Source: Caldatribacterium sp964426875 (GTDB lineage Bacteria > Atribacterota > Atribacteria > Atribacterales > Caldatribacteriaceae). From it: 64,000 nt of DNA. The translations under genes were made by a program, and so were the position numbers. Shown piece by piece: positions 59,325-64,000 of the stretch (position 1 is its first letter; each line of letters begins with the position of its first letter). Below the pieces are notes generated by a model. That model searched no databases. It was not told where the DNA came from and was given only the letters and a program-made list of their open reading frames with translations. Location of the stretch: positions 1 through 64,000 of the forward strand of contig CAYRSB010000003.1 in assembly GCA_964426875.1 (NCBI GenBank), in the 5' to 3' direction.

Positions 59325-60633
59325 CCTCTCCTCCTCCCTGAATGCCCACCCTTTTGAAGATTGTGTCCACGTGTTTTATATAGTAGTTATAATCGAAAAG
59401 ACCCAGAAGTTCCTCTTCCCCAAAGTACTGTCTTATGTCGGGATCTTCTCGTAATACCTCATAGAAAGAAACACCTTCATTGTCCCAGGTTTTCAAGGCA
59501 CAGCGCTGGACCACGGAGTATGCTTCTTGCCTGGTGAGACCCTTTGCGATGAGAGCCAAAAGCACCCGCTCTGAAAAGACAAGTCCCCGACTCTTCTCGA
59601 GGTTCTTTTTCATGTTTTCAGGATACACCACGATTCCCAGAAGAAGGCGGGCAAAAGTCTGGAGAAGGTAGTCGACAAGAATGCAGGCATCGGGAAGAAC
59701 GATGCGTTCTGCCGAGGAATGGGAGATGTCCCGCTCATGCCAGAGGGGGATGTTCTCTAAGGCGGTGAAGAGATAACCTCGTAAGACCCTACTCAAACCA
59801 CAGATTTGTTCTGCAGTGATAGGGTTCTTCTTATGGGGCATTGCCGATGAACCCTTTTGTCCCACCGAGAAACCTTCCTCCACCTCCCGAACCTCAGTCC
59901 GCTGGAGGTGTCGGATCTCCAGGGCGAATTTCTCAAGACTTGTTCCGATCATTGCCAGAGCCCAGAGAAACTCTGCATATCGGTCCCTCTGGATGATTTG
60001 GGTAGAGGCAGGGGCTTGCGTAAGTCCCAAACGCCCACACACGTACTCCTCAACACGGGGGTCAATATTGGCAAAGTTGCCCACCGCCCCTGAAATTTTT
60101 CCTACACTTACTGTCTCTTTTGCCCTCACGAGGCGTTCCCTATTTCTCTGCATCTCGTCGTACCAGACGGCGAGTTTCAGACCAAAGGTAGTCGGTTCGG
60201 CATGGACTCCGTGTGTTCTTCCCACCACAAGAGTATAGCGATGCCGAAGGGCTTGTCCTTTAATGACTGTAAGCACTGTGTCCACATCCTCAAGAAGGAG
60301 TTCTGCCGACTCCTTGAGAAGTACGGCGTTTGCCGTATCAAGGACGTCGGAAGAGGTAAGGCCAAAGTGGATGAAGCGAGATTCCCGACCAAGATTTTCA
60401 CCGATGCTCTCAATAAAGGCAACAACATCGTGCCTAGTAATTTTTTCGATTTCCTGCATACGTTCTTTGGAAAACTTAACCTTTCCTTGGATTCTCTCGA
60501 AATCTTCCCTTGATACAAGTCCAAGTTCGGCCAAAGCCTCGAGGACAAGCATTTCGACCTGCAACCAGACCTCAAAACGATGGTCGTCACTCCAGATCTT
60601 CTGCATGCGAGGAAGGGTGTACCGCTCTATCAT
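59317..60633 (-). CDS. purB: Adenylosuccinate lyase
   Basis: A 438-residue lyase acting twice in purine synthesis (SAICAR and adenylosuccinate). The signature GSSAMPHKKNPITAEQ and HGVHAEPTTFG (catalytic His) are intact, with FIHFGLTSSDVLDTA earlier. ATG at 60633 is 9 bp behind GAGGAGG. It leads the pur operon from a promoter at 60666-60693. Confidence 0.97.
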   Translation of the reverse strand: MIERYTLPRMQKIWSDDHRFEVWLQVEMLVLEALAELGLVSREDFERIQGKVKFSKERMQEIEKITRHDVVAFIESIGENLGRESRFIHFGLTSSDVLDTANAVLLKESAELLLEDVDTVLTVIKGQALRHRYTLVVGRTHGVHAEPTTFGLKLAVWYDEMQRNRERLVRAKETVSVGKISGAVGNFANIDPRVEEYVCGRLGLTQAPASTQIIQRDRYAEFLWALAMIGTSLEKFALEIRHLQRTEVREVEEGFSVGQKGSSAMPHKKNPITAEQICGLSRVLRGYLFTALENIPLWHERDISHSSAERIVLPDACILVDYLLQTFARLLLGIVVYPENMKKNLEKSRGLVFSERVLLALIAKGLTRQEAYSVVQRCALKTWDNEGVSFYEVLREDPDIRQYFGEEELLGLFDYNYYIKHVDTIFKRVGIQGGGEDA

Positions 60634-60665
60634 ATCTTTTGTCCTCCTCTCTTACGTTCCCCAAT

Positions 60666-60693
60666 ATTCTAACACAGTCGACGCAGCAACCAA
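60666..60693 (-). promoter_or_regulatory. pur operon promoter
   Basis: Minus strand TTGGTT (60688-60693), 16 bp, TAGAAT (60666-60671), 33 bp before the purB ATG. The leader is too short to hold a purine riboswitch, and none is seen. Confidence 0.5.
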
Positions 60694-60782
60694 ATCACGA
60701 AAACTGGCATGGGCTTGTCTTATAAAAAGACCGTAAGGTGAACTGAGTTGTACCGTGGCAAGAGATAAAAACAATCTGAGAT

Positions 60783-61511
60783 GTGTCCTTCAAGTTTGTC
60801 CTGAGCCTGGCGAGAGGCCCACAACAAGAGCCAGAAGCCAGAGCGCAAGCGAGGATATTCCTAGATCTGTGCTTTTGACCCCTGTCTTGCCCTTCTTCTC
60901 GAGCTTACCTTAGAGCCACTCGTCGGAATACCAAAGAAGCATCCTGGGGCTTTCCTCCAAGGGAACTCTATCTCTCTTGCCAGTCCTTGCATCGCTTTGC
61001 CAGGAGGGTGGGAGAGGAAGAGCTATGGGATCTCTACAATAACTCCAATAACTCAAGGAAACGTACACCCTCAATCCCAAAGGAGGAGCCCTTGTTGCTT
61101 TTAGACTCCACTGGTCTTGCCACTGCGGTAAAGACAGCTTCCTTCATGGTAAAGGGAAAGTCACAAGTGGCAGGTGCAGGATACAGTCGACTCCTTTACC
61201 CTTTGCATTCCTACCCTCAGGGAAGGACATGTTTTGGAGGGAGTACAGCTGGTTCTGCCCATTTTTTGAGGTACACCCTGGGCTCCACCTTGAGGAATGC
61301 CACTATAGGAGGTGAACTTCTTGCCGATGCAGGCTTTGATGCTCCCTCCTTGGGAGAGCCTTTAGCCTTAAAGGGTGTAAAGGAGCATATACCCGGTGGG
61401 AGGAATTCGATGCCTCCTTTGACCGACTGCAAGAGTTGGGGGTGTATCTGGAGCAAGAAAGATTTGCTTCTTTTGAGAGTACCGGCAAGAAATGCTGCCT
61501 TGGATGGCTAA
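60783..61511 (+). pseudogene. Decayed DDE transposase-like gene remnant
   Basis: The frame is open from 60987 (about 174 residues) and continues upstream through one stop to 60783. It contains LLLLDSTGLATAV and, about 75 residues later, GGELLADAGFDA. These resemble the first and second catalytic Asp regions of DDE transposases of the IS4/IS1634 type, with a YPLHSYPQG-like stretch between. There is no recognisable glutamate region, no ribosome-binding site and no intact start, and downstream sequence (to about 61640) switches frames. No inverted repeats or target duplications were found by eye. The family call is tentative; it could be another decayed gene. Confidence 0.4.
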
Positions 61512-61888
61512 GAAGGAGGCCTATTTTGAAGCGATAGCCTCCAATCTCTGCTTGCTACTGCGCCTCTTACTGGATCTACTTTGGTCCAGATTCCTACCTC
61601 TGCCAATCTTTGCTCAAGTGTACTCTAAGCCCGGCTGATTATTTATAAGATAAGTTCTAAGACCCCTTGATACCTCTTCCTTCGCATAGTACATTCTATC
61701 CTGCCTGGTGGGTCGTTAGCCTAATTCTGGCAGAGCAATTGACTCTTCATCAGTGGGTTACGGGTCCAGATCCTGCACGGCCTACCAAATTTCCCTAAAG
61801 TCACGCATTGAAAAAACTTACCTTCGTTCGCTTTCCTTGATTTCCAGGCGTCTTTAGTATAAGCTTACTGTTAAAAGGAGGGGAGTGC
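61512..61888. other. Non-coding or degenerate stretch before the lipoprotein gene
   Basis: No credible gene is visible. The first 130 bp may be the decayed 3' end of the transposase-like gene. The last part is more AT-rich and carries a weak promoter-like pair for the lipoprotein gene (TTGATT, 15 bp, TATAAG ending near 61863). Confidence 0.4.
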
Positions 61889-62722
61889 ATGAGGTACATT
61901 ACTCTTTTAATCCTTCTCGCTGTCTTTAGCTTAGGGGGATGTATTTCTCCATCCGGGGAGCTACCTGTAGCAGTTCTTGAGGATTTGGACTCAGCGATTA
62001 AAAACTGGAATCAGATCTACGGCACCAGCGTCCAAGCGACTGGTTACTTCTACCAGGGCAGAATAGATTCAGTCTTTGAGCTCGATGAAACAGTAGCTGG
62101 GATACTCGACCCCGACAGGGCTTGGATCCCTGATATTGATGTGAGTGGTTCTGCCTCAGCGGATGCCAGGCTACTTTCTGAATTGCTCCCTCAGGTTCGT
62201 TCAGAAGCCTTAGAAAATTGGAGAAGCATGGTTAAGAGCAGAGTCCAGGTGGGCTTACACATTTTTCAGATTGACTGGAGGAAGGGAAATGAGACTTTCA
62301 CTACCACTTGCGTGACCAACGATTCCACAATCGTCTATGACAATATGTTATCGAACGCCGTGCTGGTTGGAGCAAGCTCTCGCCGCAACTGCGAGGACTT
62401 TGTAATCGAATGGCTATGGGGTAGAGAGCGGGGGAGAATAACTGTATCCCTCTGGGCAGTTTGCAAAGACGGTAAGGTGGTAAACTGTGAAAGAAATTGC
62501 TCAGCCAACATGTCTTTGGGTTCGGCTCAGGTAAAATGCAAAACCAGAGTGGTGGGCAACTGTTGCATCCTGGATTACAGCTGGGCTTGGGGAACTCCCT
62601 TAGTATGGATCACAGTAAAGGGAGATAATTTCACTTTAGAAACCTCTGGAATTGGCTCATCCGGGGAGGGAAGTGGGAGTTGTACTGATTGCTGTTACGA
62701 GGAGGTACTCCCTGTAGATTAA
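61889..62722 (+). CDS. Cysteine-rich putative lipoprotein, orphan
   Basis: A 277-residue protein with a lipoprotein signal (MRYITLLILLAVFSLGGC; LGGC lipobox, Cys 18). The mature part has no family I recognise. The C-terminal half holds eleven further cysteines, several paired or adjacent (NCERNC, NCC, CTDCC), and a closing Gly/Ser-rich stretch, so disulfides or metal binding are likely outside the cytoplasm. An excellent AAAGGAGG site precedes the ATG. It lies in an accessory patch between a decayed transposase and a sugar transporter gene, so horizontal gain is possible. Confidence 0.8.
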   Translation: MRYITLLILLAVFSLGGCISPSGELPVAVLEDLDSAIKNWNQIYGTSVQATGYFYQGRIDSVFELDETVAGILDPDRAWIPDIDVSGSASADARLLSELLPQVRSEALENWRSMVKSRVQVGLHIFQIDWRKGNETFTTTCVTNDSTIVYDNMLSNAVLVGASSRRNCEDFVIEWLWGRERGRITVSLWAVCKDGKVVNCERNCSANMSLGSAQVKCKTRVVGNCCILDYSWAWGTPLVWITVKGDNFTLETSGIGSSGEGSGSCTDCCYEEVLPVD

Positions 62723-63267
62723 AATCTCAATATCTGACCCTCGGAAAGGAATCTCCTCACTACCCGACGGGTTATCTGGTCAAAGACCTCGAAATGGCTC
62801 CCTTCAGAGAGAATCCTCCTCCCATCGGCCAGCACAGGAATCCCAAAGAGGGGGAAGTTCCTGCGCCTGGTGCGGGGAGATATCTATTTGTGCCTGGCCA
62901 TCCAGTACCTCAGGGAGAGAAGGCCCTTCTTTCCGATGGAGATGGAGGTGGAAGAGGGGTATACCCCCAATCCTCTTTTTGGAGTCCAGGTTCTCTCTGC
63001 CCTTGAGGGAAGAGGTATTCTCCTTACTGAGAATAGTTTTGACTCTGGTGTTTCAGGTAGCGCAGAGGAAGTTTGTTCCCCTAATCCACCTGAGGGAAAG
63101 GATGCGGAGAGGAAAGAGGCTCCCCTTCTTTTGATGTGCAGCGGCGCGGGTCTTCCTGGCCCTTTTACGCTTTTCTAAAATCCTTGTGTATCTCAGTGTC
63201 CCTGCCTGGAGAACTTCTTTCTCCAAGAGGTTGTTAGTAGAGATTTACGAGACAAGCCCAATTGGCG
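62723..63267 (+). other. Degenerate or non-coding region with one short open frame (62870-63178)
   Basis: No gene can be assigned. The best open frame (62870-63178, about 102 residues, beginning MRGDIYLCLAIQYLRERRPFF) has protein-like stretches such as EEGYTPNPLFGVQVLSALEGRGI, and the same frame continues upstream to a stop near 62735 without a good start or ribosome-binding site. It may be the remains of a decayed gene that once reached further on either side. Confidence 0.35.
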
Positions 63268-63297
63268 TTGACAGGCTCCAAGTACTCTTGGTATGAT
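63268..63297 (+). promoter_or_regulatory. Promoter of the sugar ABC transporter operon, with an inverted repeat in the spacer
   Basis: Perfect TTGACA (63268-63273), 18 bp, TATGAT (63292-63297). The spacer holds the inverted repeat CCAAG-TACT-CTTGG (63278-63291), which ends exactly at the -10 box and could be an operator. The leader to the ATG at 63329 is about 25 nt. Confidence 0.65.
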
Positions 63298-63328
63298 AAT
63301 ATTAACATAGGAAGGAGGAGGGTGACGT

Positions 63329-64000
63329 ATGAAAAGGTTTGGGTGGTTTGTAGTGCTCGTGTCTTTCCTCTTTGTGGTCTCGGCTCTCGCCGCAGAGAAA
63401 ACGTGGGAGTCTCAACCGGGAGAGTTCAAGGGCCAAACTGTCACCGTTCTCATTACCGATCCCCATTCAGCAGTGGTAGAATCCTGGAAGCCCGAGTGGG
63501 AAGCTCTCACCGGGGCAAAGGTGGAAATGGTCGTTGTTCCATACGCCTCTCTCTATGACAAAATGATGACCGATTTCATTACTGGTACCGGAGCATATGA
63601 CCTCATCTGCTGGCCTTCTACCTGGGCAGGAGATGTCATGGGTGGTGGATGGGTCCTGCCTCTTGAGGACCTCATGAAAGAATATGGCTATCCGGATTGG
63701 GACGACGTGGTCCCGGCCATCAAACTTATTGTTTCCTGGGCGGGAAAGGTCTACGCTCTCCCCTACGACGGTGATTGCCACATGCTCTACTACCGCAAGG
63801 ACGCCCTGGAAAACCCGGACTATAAGGCTAAGTTCAAGGAAAAATACGGTTATGAGTACAACGTACCTCCCAAATCTTGGGAAGAAATCATGAACATTGC
63901 CGAATTCTTCACCGGATGGGATTGGGACAATGATGGAGAGGTAGAGTATGGTATCGCTTTCATCGCCCAGCGAAAGACTCAAGCCATGTGGTCGTACCTT
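63329..64000 (+). CDS. ABC transporter extracellular solute-binding protein (sugar type), partial
   Basis: The first 224 codons of a family 1 (sugar) binding protein; the gene runs off the right edge. A Sec signal (MKRFGWFVVLVSFLFVVSALAA) is followed by VTVLITDPHSAVVESWKPEWEALTGAKVEMV, the typical start of this family, then a region with many Trp, Tyr and Asp residues (LICWPSTWAGDVMGGGWVLPLEDLMKEYG) consistent with carbohydrate binding. The ATG at 63329 follows AGGAGG and GTGA. Permease genes presumably follow outside the window. Confidence 0.92.
   Translation, partial: MKRFGWFVVLVSFLFVVSALAAEKTWESQPGEFKGQTVTVLITDPHSAVVESWKPEWEALTGAKVEMVVVPYASLYDKMMTDFITGTGAYDLICWPSTWAGDVMGGGWVLPLEDLMKEYGYPDWDDVVPAIKLIVSWAGKVYALPYDGDCHMLYYRKDALENPDYKAKFKEKYGYEYNVPPKSWEEIMNIAEFFTGWDWDNDGEVEYGIAFIAQRKTQAMWSYL

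Noticed and set aside
60634..60720. Purine riboswitch before purB
   Set aside because: The leader after the promoter is only about 30 nt and lacks a purine aptamer core.

Overview
The window looks like a piece of chromosome from a thermophilic, probably anaerobic, diderm bacterium of medium G+C. Thermophily is suggested by a TtuA-type tRNA 2-thiolation enzyme. A double membrane is suggested by a sigma-E/RseA/RseB/HtrA stress operon and by ExbB/ExbD pairs with TonB-like partners. SpoVS, RicT, DarA, a GlpP antiterminator and the Thermotoga-like glp gene set recall Firmicutes and Thermotogota. My best guess is Atribacterota (Caldatribacterium-like). That is inference from gene content only; the partial 16S rRNA at the left edge would settle it.

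Layout. 1-747: 5' half of a 16S rRNA gene (minus), with its promoter back-to-back with that of uppP. 1.7-3.6 kb: a small unknown gene, a LysE-type exporter and the trans-translation pair ssrA-smpB. 3.7-4.7 kb: a TPR membrane protein whose promoter shares its -35 box with the smpB promoter. 4.6-9.3 kb: a glycerol-3-phosphate oxidation operon (glpP, glpA-like, FAD oxidoreductase, DUF1667) with an intrinsic terminator in its own leader, then a small membrane protein and a histidinol-phosphatase. 9.4-14.6 kb: a DUF1638 gene facing a polar amino-acid ABC transporter operon that also carries homoserine dehydrogenase, then a frameshifted membrane gene. 14.7-18.5 kb: glucose-6-phosphate isomerase and a FIST-GGDEF protein. 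18.5-25.7 kb: tRNA-Arg, HU and SpoVS; Nudix, DUF89 and TrkA-type genes; then tRNA-Met-tilS-hpt-ftsH-thioesterase. 25.8-28.3 kb: ttuA, a divergent acetate kinase homologue and a C_GCAxxG_C_C protein.

28.3-53.4 kb is one nearly unbroken minus-strand run. From its 5' end it holds a Ycf45-like ATPase, tmk, darA, holB and ricT; the ECF sigma/anti-sigma/RseB/HtrA operon; rsmI; pstCAB without pstS; exbB-exbD-TPR; a second exbB-exbD identical at DNA level, followed by a TonB-like/DUF3048 fusion; lgt, xerD, a purine nucleoside phosphorylase with an adenine-type specificity residue, a membrane protein, mtnA, a bacterial eRF1-like protein and an L-fuculokinase-like gene.

53.6-56.4 kb (plus): a phosphoesterase, a family 4 uracil-DNA glycosylase and a radical SAM protein. 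56.4-60.6 kb (minus): purB-purM-purN-purD. 60.7-63.2 kb is an accessory patch with a decayed transposase-like gene, an orphan cysteine-rich lipoprotein and non-coding or degenerate sequence. The window ends inside a sugar-type ABC binding protein with its own promoter.

The most unusual object is the 36.4-42.2 kb exbBD locus: two identical 1124-bp direct repeats, each feeding in frame into a different secreted or anchored protein, which suggests two effectors driven by one motor. Also notable are the GlpP self-controlling leader, the shared -35 promoters, the MTA/5'-deoxyadenosine-like salvage genes and a 13-bp perfect hairpin at the start of rsmI. Compact packing is a general trait: four convergent gene pairs overlap at their 3' ends.
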